The translations under genes were made by a program, and so were the position numbers. Below are positions 8,502-18,747 of a DNA stretch of 64,000 bases, one piece after another (position 1 is the stretch's first letter; every line of letters starts with the position of its first letter). The notes below the pieces were generated by a model, which saw only the letters and a list, made by a program, of their open reading frames with translations, made no database searches and had not been told where the DNA came from. Source of the DNA: Streptomyces sp. B21-105 (GTDB taxonomy: Bacteria > Actinomycetota > Actinomycetes > Streptomycetales > Streptomycetaceae); contig NZ_JARUMJ010000001.1 of assembly GCF_036898465.1 (NCBI RefSeq), positions 6,200,001 to 6,264,000 on the forward strand. The letters run 5' to 3'.

Positions 8502-11500
8502 ATGTCTGGAGCTCGTACGCCGGTCGGGGCAACCGGGAGAGGGGCCGCGCGGCAGGCGGTCACGATCCATTTCGCGGGATACAACCGGGCCTGGGCGGCA
8601 TGGATCGGAGACCGGCTGGAACGCCGCGGCCTGCGCGTGGTGTACCTGCGCTGGGACTCCCCGGCGGAGGTGCCGCTGGTCGACCTGCTGCGCGACCTGG
8701 AGCTCGCCGAGGGCCGCATCCTCATCGTCGTCAGCGAGTGGTACTTCCAGCTCGGCCCCCGCACGCAGGAGGAGTGGAACGCGGCGCTGCGCGAGGTCGT
8801 CGCCCCCGACCCGTCCCGGTTCGCCGCCGTCTCCGTGACGACGGCCTCGGTACCGGCCGCGACCGCCGTCCTGGCCCCTGTCGACCTGACCAACATGGGC
8901 GCCGAGGAGGCCGAGCGCCGTCTGCTCGACCGGCTGGACCTGCCCTTCGAACCGCAGCCCGACGGCGCCGGCGGCGCCCGCCGCGGCCCCCGCTTCCCGG
9001 CCGCGATGCCCGAGGTGTGGGGCGGCGTGCCGCGCCGCAACACGCGCTTCACCGGCCGTGAGGCACTGCTCAACGACGCCTACCACCTGTTGCAGGGTGC
9101 GGAGCCCGGCGCCGGCGTGGTCACGCTGCACGGCATGTCCGGAGTGGGCAAGACCCAGACGGCCGCCGAGTACGTCTACCGGTTCGGCTCCGAGTACGAC
9201 GTCGTGTGGTGGGTCAACGCCGAGAAACGCGTCACCTACCGCCGGCTGCTCGCCGAACTCGCCCCGAAACTCGGCCTGCAGACCGGACAGGAGTACGGCG
9301 AACGACTGCGTGCCGTCCGTGACTCGCTGCGCCGCGGCGACCCGTACGGACGATGGCTGCTGATCCTCGACGGAGCGGACGAGCCCGATCAGATCTGGGA
9401 CCTGGTGCCCACCGGTCCCGGCCACGTCATCATCACCTCCCGCAACCCCGAATGGACCGAGCACAACAGCAAGTTGCTGGAAGTGCCCGTCTACGCTCGC
9501 GACGAGTCGGTGGCGTTCATCAGGCGCCGCGCGCCCCGGCTGTCCGAGGGCGAGGCCGACCAGCTCGCCGACGCGCTGGAGGACCTGCCGCTGCTGCTGG
9601 ACCAGACGGCGGGCTGGCTCAACGACTCCGACCTGTCGGTGCGCCAGTACATCGCCCTGCTGGACGGCGGCATCGACAGCGACGTGGTGAAGGTGTCGGC
9701 GGACTTCCCGCTCGCCTTCCAGACCGCGTGGTCGATACTGCTGAACAAACTCCGCGAGACCGTCCCCGAGTCCGTGGACCTGCTGCGGCTGTGCACCTTC
9801 TTCGCGCCCGGCTTCATCCCCGTCCGGCTGCTGCGCGAGATGTCGAGCGACGAACTGCCCGAACAGCTCGCCGGACTGCTCAACGACCCGCTGCTGTGGA
9901 ACAAGGCGATCAACCAGCTCCGCCAGTACTCCGTGGTCCGCCTGGAGTCCCACGAGGCGGTCGGCGACGAGGGCGCCGGCTCCGGGGAGTCGCTGTACCT
10001 GCACCGCATGGTCCACCAGATCGTGCACAAGGACATGCCGGACGCCGACCGCAAGGAGTTCATCGACGTCGTCCGGCTGGCCCTCGCCGCCGCCGACCCG
10101 CGCCGGCCCACCGACCCCGACCTGTGGCCCGGATACGCCGAGATCGTGCCGCACCTGAAGTACGCCGACGTGCTGCAGACCCAGGAACCGACCGTCCAGC
10201 GGCTGGTCTTCAACTGCCTGCGCTACATGTACTTCTCCGGCGAGTACGTCGCCGGCATCAAACTCGGCGAGCGCGCCATGAAGGCCTGGCGCGAACTGCT
10301 CGGCCCGACCCACCCGCGGATCTGGGAGCTGACCTACCACTACACCAACCTGCTGCGCGCCGTCGGCGACTACGCCGCCACCGAGGCCCTCAGCCGGGCC
10401 GCCGCCGAACACCTGAAGGCGGAGCGCGGACCGCAGGACCTGGAGCATCTGCGGGCCGCCGCCGGCCTCGCCGCAGACCTGCGCGGCCTCGGCCGCTACG
10501 ACGAGGCGCTGGAACTCTCCCAATGGGTCCTGGTGGCCTACCGCGACCTGCTCGGCGACCAGGACTCGCGCAGCCTCAACTCGCTCAACAACCTCGCCGT
10601 CTCCCTCCGGCTGCTCGGCCGCTACCCGGAGGCCCTGGAGCACGACCGGCGGACCATGGAGTCCCGCCGTCTGCTCCTGCGGGCCCGCCATCCATGGACC
10701 CTCGGCTCCGAGATCTCCTACGCCATCGACCTGCGGCTGCTCGGCCGTTACGCCGAGGCCGAGTCCATCCAGGCGAAGAACGTGCGCGAGATCCGGCTGG
10801 TGATGGGCCGCGACAACCCGTCGACCCTCAAGGCCGAGCACAACCTCGCCCTGTGCCGCTACCGCCTCGGCGAGCGGGACCGCGGCCGCGACCGCGGCGC
10901 CGAGCGCGAGGAGCCCGGGGAGCTGCTCTCCAGCGTCCTGGAGCGCGGCGAGCGGGTGCTCGGCGAGACGCATCCGCTGACGCTGATCTTCGCGACGGCC
11001 CAGAGCTGCTACTCCCGCGAGCACGGCGACATCGACCGGGCGCGCGAGCTCAGCGAGGCCGTCGTCGCGCGCTACGAGGTCATGCTGGGCGACGAGCACC
11101 CCTTCGTCGCCGGCGCCCGCGCCAACCAGGCGCTGATCCTGCGCAACGTCGGTGAGCGGGAGGCGGGCCACGTCCTCCTCGAGCAGGCACTCGCGGCGAT
11201 GACCGACGCCGTGGGGGAGCGCCATCCCTGGACGCTGGGCTGCGCCCTGAACGCCTCCGCCCTGCGCAACCTCGTCGGCGACCCCGAGAGCGCCGCCGAG
11301 CTCAGCCACGACACGGTGAGCCGGGCCGTCGAGACGCTCGGGCGCACGCACCCGCTGACCCTGTCGGCGCGCATCGCCCACGCGGCGGACCTGCGCGGGC
11401 TGCGGGACCGGCGGCAGGCGGAGAAGGTCGAGCAGGAGGCCCTCGCGGACTTCGACGCGACGCTGGGCAGCAAGCACCCGCACACCGTCTCGGCCCGCTC

Positions 11501-11543
11501 CCGCAACCGGCCCTACTGGGACTTCGAACCCCAGGTCATCTGA
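8502..11543 (+). CDS. fxsT: FxsT: TIR-like / NB-ARC / TPR protein of the FxSxx-COOH system
   Basis: 1013-aa STAND-type protein from ATG 8502 (GGAGG at about 8489-8493). Domains in order: a TIR-like N-terminal domain (residues about 18-140, beginning AVTIHFAGYNRAWAAWI), an NB-ARC NTPase with Walker A GMSGVGKTQTA near 211-221 and LLILDGADEPDQIWDL as Walker B, a winged-helix region, then about ten TPR-like repeats to the end carrying LGRYxEAL and GETHPLTL-like motifs. Such proteins are signal-sensing switches: ligand binding at the repeats drives NTP-dependent oligomerisation of the effector end. A 133-base gap separates it from the HExxH gene, so it may have its own promoter. What it senses, possibly the modified peptide, is unknown. 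Confidence 0.88.
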   Translation: MSGARTPVGATGRGAARQAVTIHFAGYNRAWAAWIGDRLERRGLRVVYLRWDSPAEVPLVDLLRDLELAEGRILIVVSEWYFQLGPRTQEEWNAALREVVAPDPSRFAAVSVTTASVPAATAVLAPVDLTNMGAEEAERRLLDRLDLPFEPQPDGAGGARRGPRFPAAMPEVWGGVPRRNTRFTGREALLNDAYHLLQGAEPGAGVVTLHGMSGVGKTQTAAEYVYRFGSEYDVVWWVNAEKRVTYRRLLAELAPKLGLQTGQEYGERLRAVRDSLRRGDPYGRWLLILDGADEPDQIWDLVPTGPGHVIITSRNPEWTEHNSKLLEVPVYARDESVAFIRRRAPRLSEGEADQLADALEDLPLLLDQTAGWLNDSDLSVRQYIALLDGGIDSDVVKVSADFPLAFQTAWSILLNKLRETVPESVDLLRLCTFFAPGFIPVRLLREMSSDELPEQLAGLLNDPLLWNKAINQLRQYSVVRLESHEAVGDEGAGSGESLYLHRMVHQIVHKDMPDADRKEFIDVVRLALAAADPRRPTDPDLWPGYAEIVPHLKYADVLQTQEPTVQRLVFNCLRYMYFSGEYVAGIKLGERAMKAWRELLGPTHPRIWELTYHYTNLLRAVGDYAATEALSRAAAEHLKAERGPQDLEHLRAAAGLAADLRGLGRYDEALELSQWVLVAYRDLLGDQDSRSLNSLNNLAVSLRLLGRYPEALEHDRRTMESRRLLLRARHPWTLGSEISYAIDLRLLGRYAEAESIQAKNVREIRLVMGRDNPSTLKAEHNLALCRYRLGERDRGRDRGAEREEPGELLSSVLERGERVLGETHPLTLIFATAQSCYSREHGDIDRARELSEAVVARYEVMLGDEHPFVAGARANQALILRNVGEREAGHVLLEQALAAMTDAVGERHPWTLGCALNASALRNLVGDPESAAELSHDTVSRAVETLGRTHPLTLSARIAHAADLRGLRDRRQAEKVEQEALADFDATLGSKHPHTVSARSRNRPYWDFEPQVI

Positions 11544-11600
11544 GTCCGCCACGGTCCGACGCGCACGGACGGACGCACGGACGGACGCACGCACGCACGG

Positions 11601-11640
11601 CGAAGGGCCCGCCCCCGTAACTTCCGGGGCGGGCCCTTCG
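11601..11640. terminator. Bidirectional intrinsic terminator between fxsT and kgd
   Basis: A perfect 15-bp inverted repeat, 11601-11615 paired with 11626-11640, with a 10-base loop, lies between the convergent genes fxsT and kgd. The stem is CGAAGGGCCCGCCCC. There is no U-run, as is usual for actinobacterial terminators. Confidence 0.85.
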
Positions 11641-11720
11641 CCATGGATCACGCCATGGATCACGCCGTGGATCACGCCGTCGACGCGTTCTCGACGGTCG
11701 CGTTCTCGACGGTCAGCGGG
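11641..11720. repeat. Short tandem repeats after the terminator
   Basis: About three 12-bp units of the form ccatggatcacg (11641-11678), with the A varying to G, followed by two copies of cgttctcgacggtc (about 11687-11715). Before the terminator, 11561-11600 holds repeated ggacgcac words. They are non-coding and look like replication-slippage products between convergent genes. Confidence 0.6.
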
Positions 11721-11729
11721 TCAAGCGGG

Positions 11730-14700
11730 TCACGCCTCGAAGACCTCGCGGACCAGCTGCTCCTGCTCGGCCTGGTGGCGCTTCGCCGAGCCGACGGCCG
11801 GGGACGAGCCGTGCGGCCGCGAGATGCGGCGCAGCCGCTCGCCGTGCGGGATGTCGGCGCCGACCGCCAGGTCCAGGTGGTCGATCAGGTTCAGGGCGAT
11901 GAACGGCCAGGCGCCCTGGTTGGCCGGCTCCTCCTGCACCCACAGGTACTTCTCGGCGTTCGGGTACTTGTTGACCTCGGCCTGGACCTCGGCGCCCGGC
12001 AGCGGGTACAGCCGCTCGAGGCGGATGATCGCCGTGTCGGTGATGCCGCGCTTCTGCCGCTCGGCCTCGAGGTCGTAGTAGACCTTGCCGGCGCAGAAGA
12101 CGACCTTCTTCACCGCGTCGGCCTGGACCGAGGTGTCGCCGATGACCGGGCGGAACTGGCCCGTGGTGAACTCCTCCGCCTTCGACGCGGCGGCCTTCAG
12201 GCGCAGCATCGACTTCGGGGTGAAGACGACCAGCGGCTTGTGGTGCGGGTTGTGCACCTGCCACCGCAGGAGGTGGAAGTAGTTCGACGGAAGCGTCGGC
12301 AGCGCGACCGTCATGTTGTTCTGGGCGCAGAGCTGGAGGAAGCGCTCGATGCGGGCCGAGGAGTGGTCCGGGCCCTGGCCCTCGTAGCCGTGGGGGAGGA
12401 GCAACGTCACACCGCTCGTCTGGCCCCACTTCTGCTCGGCGGCCGAGATGTACTCGTCGACGACCGTCTGCGCGCCGTTGACGAAGTCGCCGAACTGCGC
12501 CTCCCACATCACGAGCGCGTCGGGGCGGGCCAGCGAGTAGCCGTACTCGAAGCCCATGACCGCGTACTCGGACAGCAGGGAGTTGTAGACGTTGTAGCGC
12601 GCCTGCTCCTCGGCCAGGTACTGGAGCGGGGTGTGCTCCTCACCCGTCTCGCGGTCGATGAGGACCGCGTGGCGCTGGCCGAAGGTGCCTCGCTGGGAGT
12701 CCTGACCGGACAGCCGGACCGGGGTGCCCTCGAGGAGCAGGGAGCCCACGGCCAGGGTTTCGCCCATGCCCCAGTCGATCGTGCCGTCCTCGACCATCGA
12801 CGCCCGGCGCTGGAGCTGCGGCAGCAGACGCGGGTGGACGTGGAAGTAGTCGGGGATGTTGACCTGGGACTCGGCGATCCGCTTCACGGTCTCCGTGGAG
12901 ATCGCGGTGTTCACGGCGACCGGGAACTCCGCCTGCGGGTCCGACACGGGGCCGGCGCTCGGCTGGGCCGTGACGGCCTCGCGGACCTCCGTGAAGACCT
13001 TCTCCAGCTGCCCCTGGTAGTCCTGCAGCGCCTGCTCGGCCTCTTCCAGGGTGATGTCGCCGCGACCGATCAGGGACTCGGTGTAGAGCTTGCGCACCGA
13101 GCGCTTCTTGTCGATCAGGTCGTACATCAGCGGCTGGGTGAAGGCCGGGTTGTCGGTCTCGTTGTGACCGCGGCGGCGGTAGCAGATGAGGTCGATCACC
13201 ACGTCCTTGTTGAACGCCTGGCGGAACTCGAAGGCCAGGCGCGCCACGCGGACGCAGGCCTCGGGGTCGTCGCCGTTCACGTGGAAGATCGGGGCCTCGA
13301 TCATGCGGGCCACGTCCGTGGCGTACATCGAGGAACGCGATGACTCGGGAGCCGCCGTGAAGCCGACCTGGTTGTTGATGACCACGTGGACCGTGCCGCC
13401 GGTGCGGTAGCCGCGCAGCTGCGACATGTTCAGGGTCTCGGCCACCACGCCCTGGCCCGCGAAGGCCGCGTCGCCGTGCAGGGCGACGGGCAGGACCGTG
13501 AAGTCCGAGCCGCCCTTGTTGATGATGTCCTGCTTGGCGCGGGCGATGCCCTCGATGACCGGGTCGACCGTCTCCAGGTGGGAGGGGTTCGCGGCCAGCG
13601 AGACCTTGATCTGCTCGCCGTCCAGGCCGGTGAAGGTCCCCTCGGCGCCCAGGTGGTACTTCACGTCGCCCGAGCCGTGCATCGACTTCGGGTCGAGGTT
13701 GCCCTCGAACTCGCGGAAGATCTGCGCGTACGACTTGCCGACGATGTTCGCCAGGACGTTCAGGCGGCCGCGGTGGGCCATGCCGATGACGACCTCGTCC
13801 AGGCGCGACTCGGCGGCCGAGTCCAGTACCGCGTCGAGCAGCGGGATGACGGACTCGCCGCCCTCCAGCGAGAAGCGCTTCTGGCCGACGTACTTCGTCT
13901 GCAGGAACGTCTCGAAGGCTTCCGCGGCGTTCAGCCGGCGCAGGATGCGCAGCTGCTCCTCGCGCTCCGGCTTGGTGTGCGGGCGCTCGATGCGGTCCTG
14001 GATCCAGCGGCGCTGCTTGGGGTCCTGGATGTGCATGAACTCGACGCCGGTGGTGCGGCAGTACGAGTCGCGCAGCACGCCGAGGATGTCGCGCAGCTTC
14101 ATCAGGGACTTGCCGGAGAACCCGCCGACGGCGAACTCGCGCTCCAGGTCCCACAGGGTGAGCCCGTGCTCGGTGATGTCGAGGTCGGGGTGCTTGCGCT
14201 GGCGGTACTCCAGCGGGTCGGTGTCGGCCATGACGTGGCCGCGGACCCGGTAGGAGTGGATCAGCTCGAAGACGCGGGCGGCCTTGGTGACGTCGTCGTC
14301 GTGGCTGGCGTCGATGTCCTTGAGCCAGCGGACCGGCTCGTAGGGGATGCGCAGCGCCTCGAAGATCTCGTCGAAGAAGCCGTTCTCGCCGAGGAGGAGG
14401 TTCGCGACGATCCGCAGGAACTCGCCGGAGGCCGCGCCCTGGATGACCCGGTGGTCGTAGGTCGACGTGAGCGTCATGACCTTCGAGATGGCGAGCTTGT
14501 TCAGGGTGTCCTGGCTGGTGCCCTGGAACTCCGCCGGGTAGTCCATCGAGCCGACGCCCATGATGACCGACTGGCCGGGCATCAGACGCGGCACGGAGTG
14601 CACGGTGCCGAGCCCGCCGGGGTTGGTCAGCGAGACGGTGACGCCGGTGAAGTCGTCCATCGTCAGCTTGCCGTCGCGGGCGCGGCGGACGATGTCCTCG

Positions 14701-15536
14701 TAGGCCTGCCAGAACTCGAAGAAGTTCAGCGTCTCGGCCTTCTTGATGCCGGCGACGACGAGCTGGCGGTCGCCGTTGGGCTTCACCAGGTCGATGGCCA
14801 GACCGAAGTTGACGTGCGGCGGCTTGACGAGGGTGGGCTTCCCGTCCTTCTCCGCGTAGTGCCAGTTCATCGACGGCATGGCCTTGATGGCCTGCACCAT
14901 CGCGAAGCCGATCAGGTGCGTGAAGGAGATCTTCCCGCCCCGGGCGCGCTTGAGATGGTTGTTGATGACGATGCGGTTGTCGAACAGCAGCTTCACCGGG
15001 ACCGCGCGCACGGACGTGGCCGTGGGCAGCTCCAGCGAGGCGTTCATGTTCTTGGCGACCGCGGCGGACGGGCCGCGCAGCGTCACGAACTCCGGGCCCT
15101 CGGGGGCGGCGGGCGCCGCGTCGGCGGGCGCGGGCCTCGCGGCGGCGGCCGGCTTGGCCGCGGGGGCTGGGGCCGGCTTCGCCGGAGCGGGAGCAGCGGC
15201 CGCCGCGGGCTTCGGCACGGCGGCCGGAGCCGGGGCAGGAGCCGGAGCGGCGGCGGGGGCCGGCTGGGCCGGGGCGGCGGGCGCGGGAGGCGCGGTGGTG
15301 GTCGTCGCGGCCCCCGCGGCCGCGGTACCCGCCGTAGCCGAGGGCGCAGCGGCCCCTGGCTTGTAGTCGGCGAAGAAGTCCCACCAGGCGCGGTCTACCG
15401 AATTCGGGTCCTGGAGGTACTGCTGATAGATCTCGTCGACGAGCCACTCGTTCGGTCCGAACGCGGCAGCGGGGTTCTTGCCCGCTTGGTCTGCGTCGGT
15501 CGAGATGCTGGAGTTACTGGGGGACTGTGGCGACAC
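11730..15536 (-). CDS. kgd: Multifunctional 2-oxoglutarate metabolism enzyme (KGD: E1o with E2-like domain)
   Basis: 1268-aa TCA-cycle enzyme typical of actinobacteria, joining an E2 succinyltransferase catalytic domain to a thiamine-diphosphate 2-oxoglutarate dehydrogenase/decarboxylase E1. GTG 15536 gives [10 protein letters not shown], the usual family N-terminus, followed by [24 protein letters not shown]. Then comes an Ala/Pro linker instead of a lipoyl domain, an E2 domain with TYDHRVIQG near residue 360, and E1 with [14 protein letters not shown], the ThDP motif around VNGDDPEA and [11 protein letters not shown]. With lipoyl E2 and E3 supplied elsewhere it works in the OGDH supercomplex. 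In relatives, GarA/OdhI-type FHA proteins inhibit it. Confidence 0.95.
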   Translation of the reverse strand: MSPQSPSNSSISTDADQAGKNPAAAFGPNEWLVDEIYQQYLQDPNSVDRAWWDFFADYKPGAAAPSATAGTAAAGAATTTTAPPAPAAPAQPAPAAAPAPAPAPAAVPKPAAAAAPAPAKPAPAPAAKPAAAARPAPADAAPAAPEGPEFVTLRGPSAAVAKNMNASLELPTATSVRAVPVKLLFDNRIVINNHLKRARGGKISFTHLIGFAMVQAIKAMPSMNWHYAEKDGKPTLVKPPHVNFGLAIDLVKPNGDRQLVVAGIKKAETLNFFEFWQAYEDIVRRARDGKLTMDDFTGVTVSLTNPGGLGTVHSVPRLMPGQSVIMGVGSMDYPAEFQGTSQDTLNKLAISKVMTLTSTYDHRVIQGAASGEFLRIVANLLLGENGFFDEIFEALRIPYEPVRWLKDIDASHDDDVTKAARVFELIHSYRVRGHVMADTDPLEYRQRKHPDLDITEHGLTLWDLEREFAVGGFSGKSLMKLRDILGVLRDSYCRTTGVEFMHIQDPKQRRWIQDRIERPHTKPEREEQLRILRRLNAAEAFETFLQTKYVGQKRFSLEGGESVIPLLDAVLDSAAESRLDEVVIGMAHRGRLNVLANIVGKSYAQIFREFEGNLDPKSMHGSGDVKYHLGAEGTFTGLDGEQIKVSLAANPSHLETVDPVIEGIARAKQDIINKGGSDFTVLPVALHGDAAFAGQGVVAETLNMSQLRGYRTGGTVHVVINNQVGFTAAPESSRSSMYATDVARMIEAPIFHVNGDDPEACVRVARLAFEFRQAFNKDVVIDLICYRRRGHNETDNPAFTQPLMYDLIDKKRSVRKLYTESLIGRGDITLEEAEQALQDYQGQLEKVFTEVREAVTAQPSAGPVSDPQAEFPVAVNTAISTETVKRIAESQVNIPDYFHVHPRLLPQLQRRASMVEDGTIDWGMGETLAVGSLLLEGTPVRLSGQDSQRGTFGQRHAVLIDRETGEEHTPLQYLAEEQARYNVYNSLLSEYAVMGFEYGYSLARPDALVMWEAQFGDFVNGAQTVVDEYISAAEQKWGQTSGVTLLLPHGYEGQGPDHSSARIERFLQLCAQNNMTVALPTLPSNYFHLLRWQVHNPHHKPLVVFTPKSMLRLKAAASKAEEFTTGQFRPVIGDTSVQADAVKKVVFCAGKVYYDLEAERQKRGITDTAIIRLERLYPLPGAEVQAEVNKYPNAEKYLWVQEEPANQGAWPFIALNLIDHLDLAVGADIPHGERLRRISRPHGSSPAVGSAKRHQAEQEQLVREVFEA

Positions 15537-15838
15537 GGCGGCAACCGCCCTCTTCCGCTTCACAAGGTGATGGACAGCGGGAATAAAGGCTACGCCCCCG
15601 GGAGGGGGAGAGTCAGGCCGGGCCCGTCCATCGTCGCGTAAGTCACATCGGAAAGTGAGTTTCGGGGCCGGAAATGGCGGGAAACAAGCGCGGTTGCGGG
15701 TCAAAAGGGTGTGTTGATGCACGTCACGCACGACGGGCGTGCGGACCCTTTGCCGACCTGCGCCGGACCGGAGCCTGATCACACGTGCCCGACGGGGCGA
15801 ACACCGGTGGATCTTGCGGCTCCGCTGCGAACTTTACG
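15537..15838 (-). promoter_or_regulatory. Upstream region of kgd
   Basis: 302 non-coding bases between the histidine kinase stop and the kgd start. It must hold the kgd promoter; AT-richer stretches at 15580-15592 (ttattcccgc on the minus strand) and 15640-15665 are the likeliest sites, but no -35/-10 pair stands out. No long hairpin was noticed. Confidence 0.45.
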
Positions 15839-16954
15839 TCAACTTGGGACGGAGGACTCTCCCGGAAGAGTGACAAGAATCCGGCAGCCCCGCTCGGATT
15901 CGGCCACCCCGATCCGGCCGCCGTGGAGATCGACCGCCCAGCGGGCGATCGCCAGCCCCAGCCCCGTGCCGCCGTCGCTGCCCGGACCGTGCGGCCGGCG
16001 CACGGCGCCCCGGTTGAACCGCTCGAACACGCGCCGCCACTCCGAGCGCGGAATGCCGGGCCCCTCGTCCAGGACCTCGATCTCCAGCGACTCCGGCAGC
16101 GGCCCGCGCCGCGCCTTCACCGTCACCCGTCCGTGCGGCGGGCTGTGCTTGACGGCGTTGTCGATCAGGTTGGCGACGACCTGGTGGATCCGCTCCGGGT
16201 CCGCGTGCGCGGTCAGCTCCGGAGGCGTGACGTCCAGGTGCAGATGGACGTCCGTACGGGTGTGACTGCCGCCCGAGCCCATCGTGGCGCGCGCCGAGGC
16301 GACCATGTTGGCCTCCTTCAGCACGCCCGACAGGTACGGCCACACCTCGAAACGCCGCCTGCGCAGCGGGACGACGCCGTTGTCGAGGCGGGACAGGTCC
16401 AGCAGGGTCTCCACCAGCCGCCCGAGCCGCTCCGTCTGCTTCAGGGCGGTGCGCATCGTCTCGGTGTCCGCCTCGGCGATGCCGTCGACGACGTTCTCCA
16501 GGACGGCGCGCAGGCCCGCGATGGGCGTGCGCAGCTCGTGCGAGACGTTGGCCACCAACTCCTTGCGCTGCCGGTCCTGCGCCTCCAGCTCGTCCGCCAT
16601 GACGTTGATCGTCTGGGCGAGATCGCCCAGCTCGTCGCGGCGGTTCTCGCTCACCCGGCGGGTGTAGTCGCCGTGCGAGATGGACCGGGCCACCGTGTTC
16701 ATCTCGTCCAGCGGCGCGGTCAGCGAATGCGCCACGAACTGCGTGATGAGCAGGGTCGCCACCATCGAGAAGACCGTGATGAAGCGGAGCTCCGTCTTGG
16801 TGTGCACCGCGATCATCGACAGACCCGTGGTGATCAGCACCGAGATGACGACCAGCGCACCCAGCTTGGTCTTGATCGAGAACGGGCGCACGCGGCCCCA
16901 CGGCTCCCCCGTTCCGGGAGCGGGGCTTCTCGGTCCGTCCGGCCCGGAGCTCAT
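15839..16954 (-). CDS. Two-component sensor histidine kinase
   Basis: 371-aa membrane histidine kinase. Two closely spaced hydrophobic segments (about residues 30-50 and 57-75) are separated by only a few extracellular residues, so it probably senses within or near the membrane. A HAMP segment follows (LTAPLDEMNTVARSISHGDYTRRV), then the H-box VANVSHELRTPIAGL with the phosphorylatable His near 145, the N-box NLIDNAVKHSPP, and G-boxes DEGPGIPRSEW and GTGLGLAIARW. The start overlaps the stop of its response regulator by 4 bases, so the pair is one operon, response regulator first. The signal is unknown. Confidence 0.92.
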   Translation of the reverse strand: MSSGPDGPRSPAPGTGEPWGRVRPFSIKTKLGALVVISVLITTGLSMIAVHTKTELRFITVFSMVATLLITQFVAHSLTAPLDEMNTVARSISHGDYTRRVSENRRDELGDLAQTINVMADELEAQDRQRKELVANVSHELRTPIAGLRAVLENVVDGIAEADTETMRTALKQTERLGRLVETLLDLSRLDNGVVPLRRRRFEVWPYLSGVLKEANMVASARATMGSGGSHTRTDVHLHLDVTPPELTAHADPERIHQVVANLIDNAVKHSPPHGRVTVKARRGPLPESLEIEVLDEGPGIPRSEWRRVFERFNRGAVRRPHGPGSDGGTGLGLAIARWAVDLHGGRIGVAESERGCRILVTLPGESSVPS

Positions 16955-17691
16955 GGCGTCGGGGTCTCCAGCGCGTAGCCCACGCCGTGCACCGTGCGGA
17001 TCCGCTCGGCGCCGATCTTCCGGCGCAGCGCCTTGATGTGGCTGTCGACCGTGCGGGTGCCGGAGGCGTCCGCCCAGTCCCAGACCTCGGCGAGGAGCTG
17101 CTCACGGGAGAGGACCGCGCGCGGGGTGTTCGCCAGGCAGACCAGCAGGTCGAACTCGGTGGGCGTGAGGTGCACGTCCTCCGAGCGCACCCGCACCCGG
17201 CGCTGCGCGTGGTCGATCTCCAGTTCGCCGAGGCGCAGGATCCCGCTTCTCGGTGTGGTCGCGGCGATCGCGGCCCGCTCCACCCGGCGCAGCAGCACAT
17301 GCACGCGTGCCGCCAGCTCCCGCATGGAGAACGGCTTGGTCATGTAGTCGTCGGCGCCCACGCCGAGCCCGACCAGCATGTCGGTCTCGTCGTCGCGCGC
17401 GGTGAGCATCATCACCGGCACCGGGCGGGACGCCTGCACGCGACGGCAGACCTCCAGACCGTCGAAGCCGGGCAGCATGATGTCGAGGATCAGCAGATCG
17501 GGCTGCCAGGCCTCCGCGGTGTCGACGGCCGCCGGGCCGTCACCCGCCGTTTGCACGAGGAACCCCTCGGCGCGCAGGCGGGCCGCGATGGCGTCGACGA
17601 TCGTCGGATCGTCCTCGACCACCAGGACGCGCCGCTGAGCGCCCGGTGTGGCGGTCGCCGTGCTGTTGTGTGCGGTGTGTGTCTGCTCCAT
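16951..17691 (-). CDS. OmpR/PhoB-family response regulator
   Basis: 246-aa regulator. The receiver domain (about residues 20-133) has the acidic pair ED in VLVVEDDPT, the phosphoacceptor Asp in LLILDIMLPGFDGL, the conserved Thr in MMLTARDD, and Lys in YMTKPFSMREL. The C-terminal winged helix includes VHLTPTEFDLLVCLANTPRAVLSR and TVDSHIKALRRKIG, typical of OmpR/PhoB DNA-binding domains. It is the partner of the downstream kinase, whose ATG overlaps its stop. The N-terminus carries a short Thr/Ala-rich extension (HTAHNSTATATPG). Targets are unknown; the neighbouring kgd gene, on the same strand, is a possibility by position only. Confidence 0.93.
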   Translation of the reverse strand: MEQTHTAHNSTATATPGAQRRVLVVEDDPTIVDAIAARLRAEGFLVQTAGDGPAAVDTAEAWQPDLLILDIMLPGFDGLEVCRRVQASRPVPVMMLTARDDETDMLVGLGVGADDYMTKPFSMRELAARVHVLLRRVERAAIAATTPRSGILRLGELEIDHAQRRVRVRSEDVHLTPTEFDLLVCLANTPRAVLSREQLLAEVWDWADASGTRTVDSHIKALRRKIGAERIRTVHGVGYALETPTP

Positions 17692-17813
17692 CGCCCGCCC
17701 CTGAGTGTGCTTTCCGGAACCAGTGGGGTGATCCCATGTCTGCGCATGACTGCGGTTGACGCGTAAATGATCGGCGTCAGGGGTGCAGCGTACGGGGAGT
17801 CACCTCGGCTTTG

Positions 17814-18500
17814 CTATCCAGGCCGGACGGCGAGATGCACGACGTCCGGCACTCCTCGGGCAACCGGGATCTCTTCGGTACGCACCTGCCGGAACCCGGC
17901 ATTCCGCAAGGTTCCCTCGAATTCCGGAGAGGGTCGGGCAGACCAAACGGCCAGTACGCCGCCCGGTCTCAACACCCGTGCGCAGCCCGCGAGTCCGGCG
18001 GGGGAGTACAGGTTCTCGTTGCCTTCGGTGACGGTCCAGTCGGGGCCGTTGTCGATGTCCAGGCATACCGCGTCGAATGTGTCACGAGTCTCATTGACGT
18101 GGTCGAGCAGATCCGCCGCCACGATCTTCGTCCTGGGATCGGCGAGCGCCGGCCCGGAGAGCGCGGCCAGCGGGCCGTCGAGGTGCCAGTCGATCACGGC
18201 CCGCTCGCGCTCCACGACCGTGACCTCGCCCCAGTGCGGATCGGCTGCCGCGTGGGCGAGCGAGAAGCCCACGCCCAGGCCGCCGATCAGCAGGCGGGGG
18301 GCCGGGCGGTCGTCGAGCGCCGCGCGCGCCGCCGCCACCAGCAGGCGCTCCGAGCGGCCGTCCGAGGTGTCCATCAGGAAGCAGCCGTTGGCGATGATCT
18401 GGAGCAGCTTCCCGTGCCGGCGCAGGACCACCTCGCCGTAGGGGCCCTCGCGACGGTCCAGCACTTCCGGGGCGTCGGGCATGTCGTACGGGAGAGGCAT
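17814..18500 (-). CDS. Spermidine-synthase-like methyltransferase-fold protein
   Basis: 228-aa soluble protein with a Rossmann methyltransferase fold: LLIGGLGVGFSLAHAA is the nucleotide-binding loop, VTVVERERAVIDWH the acidic strand end, and FDAVCLDIDNGPDW the usual DxDN region of spermidine-synthase-like proteins. The MPLPYDMPDAPEVL start at 18500 is preferred to longer frames because the upstream extension has no family-like sequence. Similar proteins are widespread in Streptomyces as spermine/spermidine synthase family members, but the active-site residues for polyamine transfer cannot be confirmed by eye; it may be an ordinary SAM-dependent methyltransferase. It is divergent from the next gene. 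Confidence 0.8.
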   Translation of the reverse strand: MPLPYDMPDAPEVLDRREGPYGEVVLRRHGKLLQIIANGCFLMDTSDGRSERLLVAAARAALDDRPAPRLLIGGLGVGFSLAHAAADPHWGEVTVVERERAVIDWHLDGPLAALSGPALADPRTKIVAADLLDHVNETRDTFDAVCLDIDNGPDWTVTEGNENLYSPAGLAGCARVLRPGGVLAVWSARPSPEFEGTLRNAGFRQVRTEEIPVARGVPDVVHLAVRPG

Positions 18501-18747
18501 GTGTCCATCCTGGCAGCCGGCCGGCGGTCGGGCGAGGGAAATCCGGGTGCGGCGGGTGCCGTTGACGTACGGGCTTTCGCGTCGGTCCGGGTCGGTCCCG
18601 GGTCGGTCCCGGGCCGGTCCGGGTTGCATGAGAAGCGGCTCGGAGGAGTCTCAGAGGTTCCTGTGAATCGGCCCGGACGTGGCGCGGGTCACAGACAGGA
18701 GGCGGGCAGGGCGCGAAGGGTGTGGCGAGACGGAAGGAGCGCCTCAG

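Noticed and set aside
8481..11675. 1064-codon open frame opposite fxsT
   Set aside because: No motif, composition typical of an antisense shadow, and it runs through the terminator region.
13386..15641. 751-codon plus-strand frame opposite kgd
   Set aside because: Shadow of the highly conserved KGD gene; low-complexity translation.
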